Shown one piece after another: positions 11,840 through 22,945 of a stretch of 64,000 nucleotides of DNA. Every line of letters starts with the position of its first letter. Position 1 is the first letter of the stretch. Source of the DNA: Ochotona curzoniae (Eukaryota > Chordata > Mammalia > Lagomorpha > Ochotonidae); NCBI RefSeq assembly GCF_017591425.1, contig NW_024465885.1, positions 42,899,001-42,963,000 on the forward strand, in the 5' to 3' direction. The notes below the pieces were generated by a model that worked only from the letters and a program-made list of their open reading frames with translations, was not told the origin of the DNA and searched no databases. The position numbers and the translations under genes are program-made.

Positions 11840-12310
11840 TTTCATCTTATGTTTGTCTTTTTCAGAGGTTCTAGATGTGGAGTTGTATAGAATGTAGCCA
11901 TTTGGCTTCTTTCATTTAATGTTAAGTGTTTGAAATTCATCCCTGTTGCATAGAAGAAGCTATTTAAAAAAAAAACCTGTTAAACTGCATTCCATTTGTT
12001 AATTTGATGAATGCCCATTCATTTAGTACTTTTTTATGAGTAACGATTCTGACATTATATCTGGTACTCTACATAACTCCAAGTCACACAGATTTTCGTT
12101 TTCCTAATTTTTTCTAAAAGGTTTTATAGTTTTACATGTTACACCTAGATCATTTTGTCATTATGTCAAGGCTCTTTTTGATCCATTTGCTTGTGGCTGT
12201 CCAATTGTCGCAAGACCAGTTGCCAAGACCAGATATTCACTTTTCTGTACTGAATCCCTTATGCATCTTTGTCAAAAAAAGAAAAAGATCAATTTTCCAT
12301 CCTAGCAAAC
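11840..12310 (-). mobile_element. Old L1 fragment, antisense
   Basis: Reads like antisense L1 ORF2 3' region: gaatgtagccatttggcttc, then gaaattcatccctgttgcat, then a later segment with ggctgtccaattgtcgcaag and atctttgtcaaaaa. Diverged. Assigned by pattern recall. Confidence 0.55.
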
Positions 12311-12740
12311 TATTTTTTAGATATCAACAGACTGATTTCTTGGTTTGTATGAAGAGGCAAAGGAATCAATAGTGGAGGACAAAAGAACACTTGGAGGACT
12401 GAGAGTGCAGCCTAGGGATTTCATGTAAACTTACGGTTGATCAGGACAGTGTAATAGAAATGAACGGACAAACAGATGAGCAGAGCATAACAGAAAGCCC
12501 AGAAACAGCTCCACGTGAGTGTGCTCAACTGAGATTCAGTAATAAAGTAAAGGAGATATAAAAGAGGGAGTCTTCCTTTCAACATATGGTGCTAGAACAA
12601 CCAGCATCCATGTGCAATGAAATGATCCAGACATGCATCTTCTGCCTTTCACAAAAATGAGCTCAGAGAGATCACAAACCTAATGAAAAATTCAACCCTC
12701 TTGAGATTCTAGGAGACTGCTTGGGGCCATGTCTCATGCA
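12311..12740 (+). mobile_element. Old L1 fragment, sense (ORF2 3' region)
   Basis: Sense-strand L1 ORF2 pattern: gaaatgaacggacaaacaga, cagaaagcccagaaacagc, atatggtgctagaacaacca, aatgaaaaattcaaccctct. It lies directly beside the antisense fragment and covers overlapping ORF2 territory. The frame is broken in many places. Confidence 0.55.
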
Positions 12741-13289
12741 TTGAGCAATTGGACATGATGAGACAAACTGACTGGTCTCTATGAGGTTCTGTCTGCTCAA
12801 GAGCTACATAAGGATGAAGCTCAGGCCATGGGGGAGGGTGCAAATGCGGGATGAGCTGTGCAAGATTTCTGGTGCAGAATCAGCACTCAAGATAGCAAAG
12901 ATAGTGTTCACAAGAATAGAAAGGCTACTGAAACCACTTCTACAGCCAGAGATGCATCTGAGCTAAAAATAAGCCACAGCGCTCTGGAGAGGAAGGTGGA
13001 AGCGCCGGAGATGTAACACTGGATTCTTATTCTGTTGACTTCAGGTAAGAGAGCAACAGTGACTAGGAAAAGGCTGAGCTGCCTCTGTCCTTGGCAACTG
13101 TATCTTCATATCTTTGTTCAGGATCCATCTTTGCTTGCTGATCCATTTCACAGCTTCACCCAGGTGCCCTCTCTGCTGGAGGACATCCAGCAGCTGGCAG
13201 GGCACACTGCCCCCTCCCTACAGAAGCAGCAAGCAGAGAGAGGACAGCCCCCCGCCCCGTGTCTTCTGGTACCTTATGCAAGAAGGGTC
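12741..13289. other. Unique sequence, no gene recognised
   Basis: No repeat or conserved coding frame was identified. Confidence 0.45.
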
Positions 13290-13298
13290 AGGTCAGAA

Positions 13299-13625
13299 GG
13301 GGCTGCCATGGTGGCTCAACAGGCTAATCCTCTACCTTAAAGTGCTGGCATCCCATATGGGCACTGATTCATGTCCTTGCTGCTCCACTTCCCATCCAGC
13401 TCCCTGGCTGTGGCCTGGGAAAGCAGTTAGAGGATGGTCCAAAGCCTTGGGACCCCACACCCATGTGGGAGACCTGGAAGAGGCTCCTGGCTCCTGGCTT
13501 TGACCAGCTCAGTTGGCTGTTGCAGAGTGAACCAGCAATGGGAAGTGAACTAACAGATGGGAGATCCTTCTCTCTGTCTCACCTTCTCTGTAAATCTGCC
13601 TTTCCAATAAAAATAAATGAATCAA
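13299..13625 (+). mobile_element. CSINE with 9-bp TSD
   Basis: Full-length CSINE from ggggctgccatggtggctca to ctttccaataaaaataaatg. The 9-bp aggtcagaa at 13290-13298 and 13626-13634 is the TSD. The 3' region has a small duplication of the gtgaac..agcaatggga / gtgaac..aacagatggga segment. Confidence 0.92.
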
Positions 13626-13634
13626 AGGTCAGAA

Positions 13635-13950
13635 AAGCTGAGCCCATGTTGAAACCTGGTTGGGGGAATGCTCCAAAACCCCACAGAAATAGAAGACCTG
13701 CAAGAGAGAACCTGGAACAAGGCTAGGTCTAGAATGTTCTTCAACTTGGGATCTGAATTGGATGTGGTTGGAGGAAGATGTATGCCTAGAGAGAGAGTGC
13801 AGGAGACAGGGGCTGCTGGAGTCCGCTTTTGGAGGGGATGGGCTGACTCTCAGGCTGCTGCTGCTCCAGGCAACCCCAGGGGTCAGCAAAAACTCCTTGG
13901 CTTTGCTGTGCTGCCACCAGCACACACATATGCGGACACACTCTCTCTTT
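13635..13950. other. Unique sequence between two SINEs
   Basis: Nothing recognisable. Open frames on both strands here overlap SINE ends and are not gene-like. Confidence 0.45.
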
Positions 13951-14271
13951 AGATATTTATTTTTGTTTGTATTGGAATGGCAGATTTACAGAAAGAAGGG
14001 GAGACAGAGAAAGCTTACCCATTTGCTGGTCCACTACCCAAATGGCCACAATGGCCAGAGTTGAGCCTATCTGAAGCCAGGAGCCAGAAGCTTCTTCCAA
14101 TTCTCCCACGTGGATGTAGGGTTGCAAGGCTTGGGGCCATTACCACTGCTTTCCCAGGTCATAAGCAGGGAACTGAATGGGAAGTGGAGTAGCCGGGAGA
14201 TGAACCTGACCCATAGGGAATGCCAGCAGTTCCAGACAGAGGATAAGCCTACTGTGCCACCATGCTGGCCC
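13951..14271 (-). mobile_element. CSINE, reverse orientation
   Basis: The tail complement (tatttatttttgtttgtattgg) leads through aaatggccacaatggccagag to the head complement gtgccaccatgctggccc. It faces the SINE at 13299-13625 tail-to-tail across ~325 bp. Confidence 0.9.
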
Positions 14272-15300
14272 TTGCTACCAGCCCTCATGGGGAATCCCTG
14301 CTAGTCCTTCTCCTTCTCTGGGCCCTCCTCTGGGTCCATCTTAGCTGTAAACCCCTGCCCCAGGGCACACTTCCTTGCCATTCTCCCGGCAGCCTATGCA
14401 ACAAAATAGCCAAATGTTCCATGGTCCCTGCCCCACCTGGTAGGAAAGAAAGCACCCAGGCAATTTCTCAGAATAATTTGGCCCAGGTACAACTATTTCC
14501 CATCAACAAAAGTGAAACTCAACATCACATTAGCCCATTCCAATCTCACAAGGTGTTTCCTTTCTCCCGAAGCCAAGCTGTTGCCTTTTGATTTTGTTTA
14601 ATTGTGTCCACATGTGGATAAACTAAGAAATGAGTGGTAACTTGAGAAACAGGGGCTTTCTCCCACCAACAAGGTGGCTTGCCTGCCTGGCATGTTGTGC
14701 GTGCTCTCTGACCTTACAGCCGGAACCTTGGGAGATGATGGTCCATTTACCGAGAAGCCAGACTCCTGAGATGTGTTGCTGAGTCTATGGGAAGGGGCAG
14801 CGTTGTTGCTCACGGTCTGCTGGGAGGCGGGGGTGTGAGGCAGCTGAGCCGCTCCTGCTGGCTTTTTGGCTAAAAACCGCCATATGTTCCAACTCAGGCT
14901 CTCTTCTGATGCATATAAATTAAGCTGGACTCCTGGGGCCCGTCCTGACAGCTTTCAAGTAAGGCATGTTTTGTTTTGTGTCAGCCACACTTTCCCCTTT
15001 CATCCGTAACGCCCGCCTGTCTACGGGCACATTTCACTTGGACTCTGACACAGAAAGGCTGTATCATACAGCGTGTGGAATCAAAGTATCCTGGAGAACT
15101 GTGTTTGTGAAGGTTGCCAGATCACTACGGAGTGAGTTCATCGACCTTTAACAAGACCAATAAATAAATAAATAAATAAAGGGAAGAGTTTAAAAAAGGA
15201 GGGGTGATTCATGCCCAAATGCCCGATAACAAGAAGTAACACCAAAGACTCTGTCAGAGGCACCATGTTGCACTGCAACCTCATAAAAGGTGCTTCTGCA
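14272..15300. other. Unique sequence, no gene recognised
   Basis: Repeat-poor and slightly richer in CpG around 14990-15030 than its surroundings. It ends with an (AAAT)n run at 15159-15180. No coding frame is supported. Confidence 0.45.
14860..14962 (+). promoter_or_regulatory. Candidate TATA-containing promoter-like block
   Basis: In a repeat-free stretch there is a TATA-box-like tataaatt at about 14914-14921, an E-box-like catatg at 14881, GC-rich flanks (ggggcccgtcc), and a splice-donor-like gtaagg at about 14959, some 40 bp downstream. No downstream coding exon was recognised. This is a weak call from motif arrangement alone. Confidence 0.2.
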
Positions 15301-15621
15301 GGGGCTGGCACTGTGGCACAGTTGGCCAAGCCTCTACCTGCAGCACCAGAATCCCATATGGATGCTGGTTCAAGTCCCGGCTGCTCCACTCCCCATCCAG
15401 CTCCCTGCTAATGTACCTGGGAATGCAGCAAAGAATGGCCCAAGTCCTTAGGCCCCAGTACACATAAGAGACCAAGAAGAAACTCGTGGTCCTTGGCTTC
15501 AGCCTGATCCAGGTCCGGCTGTTGAGGCCATCCAGGGAGTGACAATAAAATGGAGATTTTTTCTCTCTCTCCTCTCCCTCTGTCATTCTGAACTTCAAAC
15601 AAACAACAAAACAAAAAAACT
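15301..15621 (+). mobile_element. CSINE, older subtype
   Basis: Its head ggggctggcactgtggcaca and a central ccctgctaatgtacctgggaatgcagcaaagaatggcc are closer to the older 'aatgcacctggga' form of the C repeat than to the young copies. The tail is replaced by an aac/aaac-rich stretch. Confidence 0.88.
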
Positions 15622-16907
15622 GCCTTCCCAACATTGGGGCATTCAACTCTGAACTGACGTTGCCTTGTAATTGCCCTTGATCTCTCCCTTGCAGTGAATC
15701 CCGTGACCCATAATTATTGCTTCAGGAAACTTATGTAATCTTCCTCGTTTTGCCTTTGAAAGTTTCCCTCCCCGTCCCTCTTAAGAATGCATGCATGGTT
15801 TCCACGACACGGGTATTCCATCTTACAAGACTCCCTGCTTAGTTCCAAATAAGTAACATGATTCTTTAGAAAGCCTGTCTCATTTGTTGCTTTAAGGTTG
15901 CCCTGGGTGATCCAGTAGACTTTCTCCTTACATATTCACATAAAATTTAAAAGTGTCACATCCAACATTATGACCTTAAATGGTTTCCCATTACCGCCAC
16001 AAGAATTTTCTTTCAAGCAATAAATTTATTTCCCTCAAGTGAAATTTGCCCCAGAACCCCCATATAGAAAATAACTAGACAGGGACCTAAAAGCAAAGCT
16101 CTTCCCCAGCCGGAGGGGGACCTGGAGATGTTGGCTCATTCTGACTTCACTCAGGCTCTGCTGCGACAGAAGATTAGTCACATGGGAAGTGGGAAACCTT
16201 GGACTGATCCCGGTTGCTGTCAGGTTGAACTGATTAGCTGTCCAGACAGCAAGAAGGAAAAATCATGGGGCGAGCGCTGATCAAAACATCCTGATGTGCC
16301 CCTTCTCTAACCTCTCTCGGAAGGATACCAGGCACCCCACGTGCCTTCAGGAAGCAATAACCCGCAGTGACCATGTGGAGCGACCAGGGGACTGGGCCCA
16401 CAGGTTCATCTGATTCCAATGGCTGCTCAGCCACTCCAGCCAGAGTGTTTCATGGTTTCCCAGCACAGCTGCTGTGTTCCTGTCCGTCTGGAGACATTTT
16501 TCTCTACCTCCTGCGGGGAAGGGGAGAGAATCCCATGCACTCTAGGAAATGTGCTCTCAATCATATTTGCCTGTCAAAGGAAAACATGTCTAGCCCCTTG
16601 TTGGAGAGCATGAGAACCATTTGTGGGTGAGGCTGAGATTCTGCAAAGACAAGGTATTTCCTTACCCATTTGGCCAAGGGAGGCGTGGGCTGCCAGCTGA
16701 TGGAAGGGCCCTGGTAGAGGGCCCTCCTTCCATGCCTGAGCTCTCTCACCTGTAAAACCCAGAGTAGGGTTGATCTTACATATTCCAGAATTTCCTGAAC
16801 CACGTTCAAGCTGCAGGTCTCATTCCCCACGCGGCATTTGACTTTGAGACTCTCACCTTCAAGGAACTACAGCAATGGCCCCGTCCAAGTCCCCACGTGT
16901 TCGGGTG
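15622..16907. other. Unique sequence, no gene recognised
   Basis: No coding frame or repeat family was recognised. The overlapping 60-90-codon frames at 16234-16830 lack similarity to anything I know. Confidence 0.45.
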
Positions 16908-17300
16908 TGATGGTTAGACTCATGTGTCAGCCAGTGATTCAATCAAAGACCAACCTAGAGGTTGCCAGGAAGGTATTTTATAACATGTGGTTAACATCTA
17001 CAATTGGCCGGCCTTAAGTAAAGGAGATTACCTTCGATAAGGCAGATGGATTTCATCCAATCCATCGAAGGTCTTAGAGCAAAAACTGAGATTTCCCAGA
17101 GAAGAAGAAAGCCTGCCTTGAGACCATGACATAAGGAGCTTGTCTGGCTTCCAGCCTGTTGGTTTGACCTACAGATCTGGAGCTTGCCAATTGGACTCCC
17201 ATGATTGTATGAGATAATTCCTCGAGGTGAATCTCATTGTGTGTGTTCATGTGTGCATGCATATCTGTATCAGTATATGTGTACAGATACACACACACTA
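16908..17300 (+). mobile_element. Ancient LTR-like interspersed repeat, family not assigned
   Basis: Resembles a widespread ~400-bp mammalian repeat: tgtgatggttagactcatgtg, then ggagattaccttcgataagg, tggatttcatccaatccatcgaaggtct, then a tctggagcttgccaattgga segment. It ends in a TG/CA-rich stretch. No coding capacity. Confidence 0.4.
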
Positions 17301-17310
17301 ACTATATGAG

Positions 17311-18474
17311 GAGTCTTCCAAAAAATGTTATATTTCTCATTATAAGCGCCAGCACTTTCAAAGACATTTTGCTAAGTGATGATGCCAGCCATTTAGTCCT
17401 TTCCCTAAAGAACTGAGAGTCCTAAGAAATTTAATCATGTCAGCATAGCCTTTTTTTCACATGAAAGGAAACATGAAAGAAAAATGGGTGCCCTTTAAAA
17501 ACTTTCTTAAGCATTAGTCAGAAGGGGCCAAATGACGACTGTAAAGCAGATGCCATTGAAACTTCGCAGAAGAGTCCTGGTTTAGCAAGAGAAATGAGCA
17601 TGACTATTGCCATGGCAGAGAAGAACCTTGTCGGTAAGCTTCCCCAAGTTTTTCTGCTAAAGATTTGCTTCATTTTCACAATAGCTCCCCTAAGAAGCAG
17701 GTGCTATCATTCTTTGGCCCTCCAGGAAGTCAGCAATCCAAACAGCTTGAGAATCTCCAAAGCTACTGCTGTGACGTTTGCCCTTGGGCGATCTACTTTT
17801 GCTTTGCCTGGACCACTGCTATGGCTCAGTAACCATTACTTTGATTGTGTTTTGTCTTCAAAGTTGTTCCAGTAAAGCTGTGTTCATCTTTTTTGTGATT
17901 CTTGGAAGAAAAGCTTCAAGATCTTGATCCCAGTTTTCCATAAATGCTCGTATGCTGCTGACCTGGGCACACAGTTTTGGCAGCCACCAAAAATAGTTTG
18001 TTCCACATAAATCAAGCCAATTGAGATGTTCAGGGTGTTGGCTATTCCTTCGGCTGCGATCCGTTGGTCTTCTTCAGTCAGCTCAGGATGAGTGTTCTCA
18101 GATGTGGCTGTGCTGCTGCAGTAGGCTTCATCTTCAACATTGTCTCATTCCTTCTTAAAGCAAGTCATTGCTTTGGAAACCACTGGTTACTTTGGTACAC
18201 TGTCTCGATAAACTTTTCAGAAGGCATCAACAACTTCCCCATTCTTCTACCCAAGCTTCTTTACACATCTCTTGATTGTTCTTGTTTTGGTTTCAAGCAG
18301 AATTCATCTTTCTTCTCAGCCTAATGTTATATCCTTCTTGACGCGTCTAATGAAATCCTGTTCAGGCACATTATGGCAAGTTGGTATGATTTTGTTGGGT
18401 GAAAAATCTCTGAAAGCCATGCATAGCTTTTTTTCGTAAGATGTGTTTTTCAGAAAAACTTTTGGATATCCTTT
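17311..18474 (-). mobile_element. Mariner-family DNA transposon fossil with broken transposase
   Basis: Terminal inverted repeats are visible: ggagtcttccaaaaaatgtt at the left end (17311) and, reverse-complemented, ggatatccaaaagtttttctg at the right end (about 18474). Minus-strand translation in mixed frames gives mariner transposase-like pieces in the expected order: a VEDEA-like patch (about 18130), TEEDQRIAAEGIANTLNIS (about 18080-18020), a LEGQR-like patch (about 17710) and LKGTH (about 17480). Many stops and frameshifts make it a dead relic. The length (~1.16 kb) is near that of an intact mariner. Confidence 0.62.
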
Positions 18475-18477
18475 GAA

Positions 18478-18752
18478 CATTAGTGTCAGGAATCCTGCAG
18501 ACCCCAAATCCGTGGAGTTCAAATTTCTTACACACATCTTCCTACAGAACACTGACAAGCTCTGGATCACATACAATGCCTAATGTCACATGAATAGTCA
18601 TTGTACATGATGATTTAGGTGATAATTACAACAAAAATATATCCATGTTCAGTACAGGCACATTGTTTTTCAAATATTTTCAATCCACAGTTGGTTACAT
18701 GCATGGATGCAAAAATCCAAGGATTTGGAGAGCTGACTGTAGAATCATTTGT
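18478..18752. mobile_element. Tigger/MER8-type DNA transposon remnant
   Basis: The right terminus reads caatccacagttggttacat, gcatggatgc, ccaaggatttggagagctga, ctgta, the recognisable pogo/Tigger non-autonomous terminus. The middle (acaatgcctaatgtcacatg, ttcagtacaggcacattg) and left end (cctgcagaccccaaatccgt) fit the same family in order. It abuts the mariner relic directly. Orientation is not assigned because the family is terminally symmetric. Confidence 0.6.
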
Positions 18753-19542
18753 TATCATCTGTTACCCATCCATCCACTCATTCATCCACCTATCTATTCA
18801 TTTGTCATTCGTCCTATTGACTCTATTTCCCTGGAGAATTTTAACTTTGGCATTAGGACTCTTCAAGATAGATTGTCCTAGATTTTATTAATGCTAACAG
18901 GCAGGATCAGAATTCACAGATCCTTTGACTCGTATTTAATTCCACAGAGTTTGTACTGGAACACAGTTCTTCAATTACTCCACTATAACCTAAAAGCTTA
19001 TCTTTAAATGAAATTCTCTTTATGAAAAAAATTATACACTTTCCTAGCTGAGTATAATTTTGTACTATGACCCATAGCAATGAATGCATTTTAGGCAGTC
19101 ACCCAATACATACATATTCACATAGACTTAATTTAGCATAAAACGAGACAAAATTTCCTGGAACAACAATTTCCAGTGTAATCTATTAGATCCTTTCTGT
19201 TTTATTTTGTTTAATATTTTTTCAAACACTATTCATCATCATTGCTGCTGGAATAGGCCTTTGTTGCCTCTATCGCATCTGCTTCAATCACCTCTGACTC
19301 ATCAACAGCTGTGGTAGAATATTCCACATGAGCCCAGATTCACTTTGCTCATATCTTACCATCTCATTACTTGCACAGTGAGCACAGCATCCTGCTTCAT
19401 GCCCTTGGACCTGGGAACTTCATGTCAGAAGTCTGAGCTTCCTGGCCCTCCTGTCTCCCATACAACTACAACATGCAGGTGGGAGAGTTAACACTTCCCG
19501 GGAAGTCCTCCACCAGTAGGGAGAGCAGTTGACTGATGGCTG
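18753..19542. other. Unique AT-rich sequence, no gene recognised
   Basis: No repeat family or conserved coding frame was identified. Confidence 0.45.
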
Positions 19543-19985
19543 GTGGTGGTCTTTGTCTATTTTGTGTTGCCATCACAGATTACCTGAGACTGGGTGCTCC
19601 ACCAGGCAAAGGAGTTTGGAGGACCAGGAGTGTGGTGCCATCATCTGCTCAGCTCCAGTGTGGGCCTTGTGGCAGGTGGCAGGTACTATCACCTAGTAAG
19701 AGGGATGAATGCATATGTGAAAGAGGCTACATGGAGGGGAAGCAAGAGAGGAGGGAGGAACAGATTTATGGCTATGTAGGAATTTTCTCTTGTGGAAGTT
19801 AATCTACTCCTACTAGATCTAACTCATTGCACGAGACCAGCATTAAGCCCCTCACAAAGGCAGTCAGTACCCAATTACCCCTATGCCCAACTTCTTCATT
19901 ATCCCAATACCTTTCAACACTATCACATTGGGCAGCAAGTTTCAACGTGTGTTTTGACAGAGACAAACCACCTCCAAACCATAGC
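19543..19985 (-). mobile_element. MaLR-type LTR, antisense
   Basis: The plus strand begins gtctttgtctattttgtgttgccatcacag, then attacctgagactgggtgct, and ends with gtttcaacgtgtgttttgac and ccaaaccatagca. This is the mirror image of a MaLR (MST/MLT1-like) LTR. Solitary, with no internal region. Confidence 0.72.
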
Positions 19986-19989
19986 ATTG

Positions 19990-20270
19990 GGACTGGAAGT
20001 GTGGTACACCAGGCTAAGCCACCATTTGCAACACTTGCATCACTTAGTGGAGTATGGCTCTCCTTCCAATCTAACTTCCTGCTTGTGTGCCTGGAAAGCA
20101 TCAGATGCTGACTCAAGGACGTGGACTCCCTACTCCCCACATCGGATACCAGGGTGGAGTTCCTGGCTGCTGGCTTTGGTCTGATTCAGATCTAGTTGTT
20201 GTGGCCATTCGGGGAGGAAACCAGTAGATGGGAGATAACATGTTTCTCTCCTTTTGAAATAAATGAGCAG
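19990..20270 (+). mobile_element. CSINE, old and diverged
   Basis: Recognisable core: aacttcctgcttgtgtgcctggaaagc, tgtggccattcggggaggaaaccagtagatgggaga, then a short tail gaaataaatgag. The head is poorly preserved and there is no TSD. It sits immediately beside the MaLR LTR end. Confidence 0.72.
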
Positions 20271-20799
20271 CTAAATGTTTTTCCAAAGCCAAAACAAAAC
20301 ACCTGCAGCAGTCTGGAAGGCATTCTGTGCAGTTCTCAAAGTACTTGGTGAGCTGAAGATCCTGCTTATGGCAGTTACCTTGATAATACACTTGTCCACT
20401 CCTGGTTCCTGGTATCACCTCACACATCAATGACCTGTTCCATGACTGTGTCCCAACCTCTGTTTTCCAGAAAGTCCTACTTTAGACCCATCATGCTTAG
20501 CCCTGCAAAAGCTTCCTGCCATCTTTCTTGGAATTTTCTGGAATAGTCAAGATTGTCAGGAATTCTTTTGGCTTCAGCTAAGTCTTTCCATTGCTGGACA
20601 AGTTAGAAGTCTAGGAATAGTGGGCCAGTAGCTATCCCCCCAGTTTCTGAGGATTGAACTCTGTGCTAGTAATATATCCTCTCCTGCTGGTCATTAAAAT
20701 CATTGCTTTTCTTTGAACAACAAAAACAGGAAAAATCATCTTGAGATACTGTATGAGTCACTCCTCATTTCCCCCAACATGGCCAGCTCCGCAGAATCA
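20271..20799. other. Unique sequence, no gene recognised
   Basis: Nothing was recognised on either strand. Confidence 0.45.
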
Positions 20800-21000
20800 C
20801 TAATCTGCCTCTATATTTGGATTTTTCTATACATGGGATCATATAATAATACATGAGCTTTGCTGATTGACTTCCTTCAGCCACCCAGGAGGTTCATGCA
20901 TGTTGCTGAGGTGCCAGCACTGTATTTTTCTTTGTAGCCAAGCAATATTCCATTGTCAAGTTAGGCAACATTTAGGTTTTCATTGCACAACTTCACGGAT
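20800..21000 (-). mobile_element. Old L1 (L1M-like) fragment, antisense
   Basis: Pattern of antisense L1 ORF2 3' end: tacatgggatcatataataa, ttgacttccttcagccaccc, ggttcatgcatgttgctgag, agcaatattccattgtcaag, aggttttcattgcac. Strongly diverged. Confidence 0.55.
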
Positions 21001-22209
21001 GCTCTGATTGCTTCAAAGAGTAACCTACTGTGTTGAACTGAAATCTGCCTTAGAATCTCACCTGACTTTGGACCTGCTGAGCGAATCTGTGACAAACCTT
21101 CTCCCAGTTTGCATGAGAGATGTGCAGAGGACTTTCTCCTGGCAAAGATTTCACATTGAGGCACTGGCATGATCTGTGCCTTGTGCCCTGTCACCATAAA
21201 CAGCCATACTCAGACTAGATGAGCTGCTTCCACATACCTGCTGTTGAGATGATTACAGGTGCAGTGACGAGCATCTTCTCTCACTCCCTCACGGGAGAAC
21301 CACCTTTCAAGAGCCTGCCCCAGTGACTTAAATACCTCTCCCACCTCCTAAACACTATAAAGAGGATTCAGTTTTTCACCTTGACCACATTTTCTTGGTC
21401 ACAATCAATGTAAAAGTGGGATGACCAGAGTAGAAGATCATACTACATACTATCCTTTTCATTATAATCTTATATAATAACAATAAAATGACACTGACCC
21501 TTAAATAGAAATCATGTTGTGATTCCGTGTCCCAAAGAAGATTCCTCCAGTTTGAATTGTTTTAGTAGCAATGTGCTCTGGGAAGAATGAGAAAGGGCCC
21601 ATTTCCCTCAAGGACCCTTTTGCAAAAGAGAAGGAGGGCCCAGTGACCAAGACCAGGCCATATACGGGAAGCCTCTGGGGGGATATGGCTGGAGAATGTT
21701 TTCTTCCCAGACTATAACTATGTGGCCACATAATACTATCAGCTCTAATGCAGTTTGACGGTAAAGGGCCTGTCCGGGAACAGAGAGAGAGGGAATTCTG
21801 TTTGATATTATTTTTAATCCATGTGTGTTTCCTCAGCTCAGTTAAGGCTTTTCCAGGACGAGATTCACCTTCAGCACACCCTTGTATCCCATCCAGGACT
21901 GCCACTACCCTACAGACTCAGTATGAGCTGAACACTTTTGAAAAATGGGTGGATGTGAGTAGATAGGTGGATGTATGGATGCATAAAACAAGGGAGCTAG
22001 AGAAGAAAGGAGTACAAATGCGTTCATCTTGGCTGCCTATTCCTAGAAGCACCCAGCCTTTCCCTGAGCACAGCTGCCTCTCAATGGTTCACCTGCTTTT
22101 CCCATTGGTCAAGTAATGCATCACCTCCATATATGCAGAGCAATGCCAGGCCTCCTAGCAGTAAATGGGATTGCTTATTTTAATAATTAAGATAAAGCAT
22201 CTTACTCTA
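21001..22209. other. Unique sequence, no gene recognised
   Basis: A 134-codon minus-strand frame (21501-21905) is open but I see no domain, signal or family resemblance, and there is no supporting splice structure. Not called as a gene. Confidence 0.4.
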
Positions 22210-22945
22210 CTTGGGTTACTTAACAGAACACTATAGTCCAGATTGCTCCTAAACAATAAGAATTTTCTTCTCACAGTGTAGAAAGTGTGAAATGAAGGCA
22301 CTAATGGATTTGGTGCCTGCTGAGGGCCCGAGTGCTGGTTTAGACAGCTGTTGTTCCTCTGTGATCTCCAGTGGTAGGAGAAAGAACCCAGGCAGCTCTT
22401 CCTGTAGTCTTTAATAAGCTCCCTGTCCTGGTCAGCTTTTTGCCACTAGAATGGGATGCTTGAAGCAACTAGCATAAAAGCAAAGGGTTCCTTTAGCTCA
22501 GTTTGGGATGCTGGGAGTCCTAACAGCATGATGCAGGCTTTGACAAAGGCTTCCCAGTGAGTACTGAGGAGGGAGTGCAGGAAAGATCCCATGGTGAGAG
22601 AGAGGGAGCCCAGAGAGAGGCTGGGCCCAAACTCAGGTCAAATGAAAGCTACTTTCCAATGGCATGCTCCAAATGACTTAATGACCTCCCATTCCACCCT
22701 ACCTCCTAAACATCATTAATAGGTCTACATCTTCCTTGTATCATGAACTCCTGATTTTGACTTTTGAAGTCATGCATGAATTCAGAGGTCAAATCATACC
22801 CGAGCCACAGCAGGTACTAATCCTATTCGTGAAGGTTTCACATTCTAATCACTTCCCAAAGGCCCCCAGCTTCCCAACACCACCACTTGTGGAGGTTGAG
22901 ATTTTAGCATGAATTTGGAAAGGGGAGAACAAAACCATCTGGTAT
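22210..22945 (-). mobile_element. MLT1/MaLR-type LTR, antisense, split by a second LTR
   Basis: The left part (22210-22431) has ttacttaacagaacactata, attttcttctcacagtgtag, tttggtgcctgctgagggcc. The right part (22808-22945) resumes with ggtactaatcctattcgtga, taatcacttcccaaaggccc, atttggaaaggggagaacaa. The two halves are contiguous in the same LTR consensus, so the intervening piece is a later insertion. Confidence 0.6.
22432..22807 (-). mobile_element. Nested MaLR-type LTR, antisense
   Basis: Lies inside the preceding LTR. Features: gatgctgggagtcctaacag, gggagcccagagagaggctg, atgacttaatgacctcccat, ccctacctcctaaacatcat, then tcaaatcatacccgagccac. It starts tgtcctgg and ends cacagca, consistent with TG...CA LTR ends. 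A short TSD was not clear. Confidence 0.5.

Noticed and set aside
18316..18576. 86-codon minus-strand frame as an independent small gene
   Set aside because: It spans the 5' region of the mariner relic and the left part of the Tigger/MER8 remnant, so it is a chance frame over transposon DNA.
19543..19985. Intact endogenous retrovirus around the MaLR LTRs
   Set aside because: Only solitary, diverged LTR-like sequences are present. No gag, pol or env-like coding region lies between any pair.
21501..21905. 134-codon minus-strand frame
   Set aside because: No family resemblance, splice structure or regulatory context; open by chance in a moderately GC-balanced stretch.
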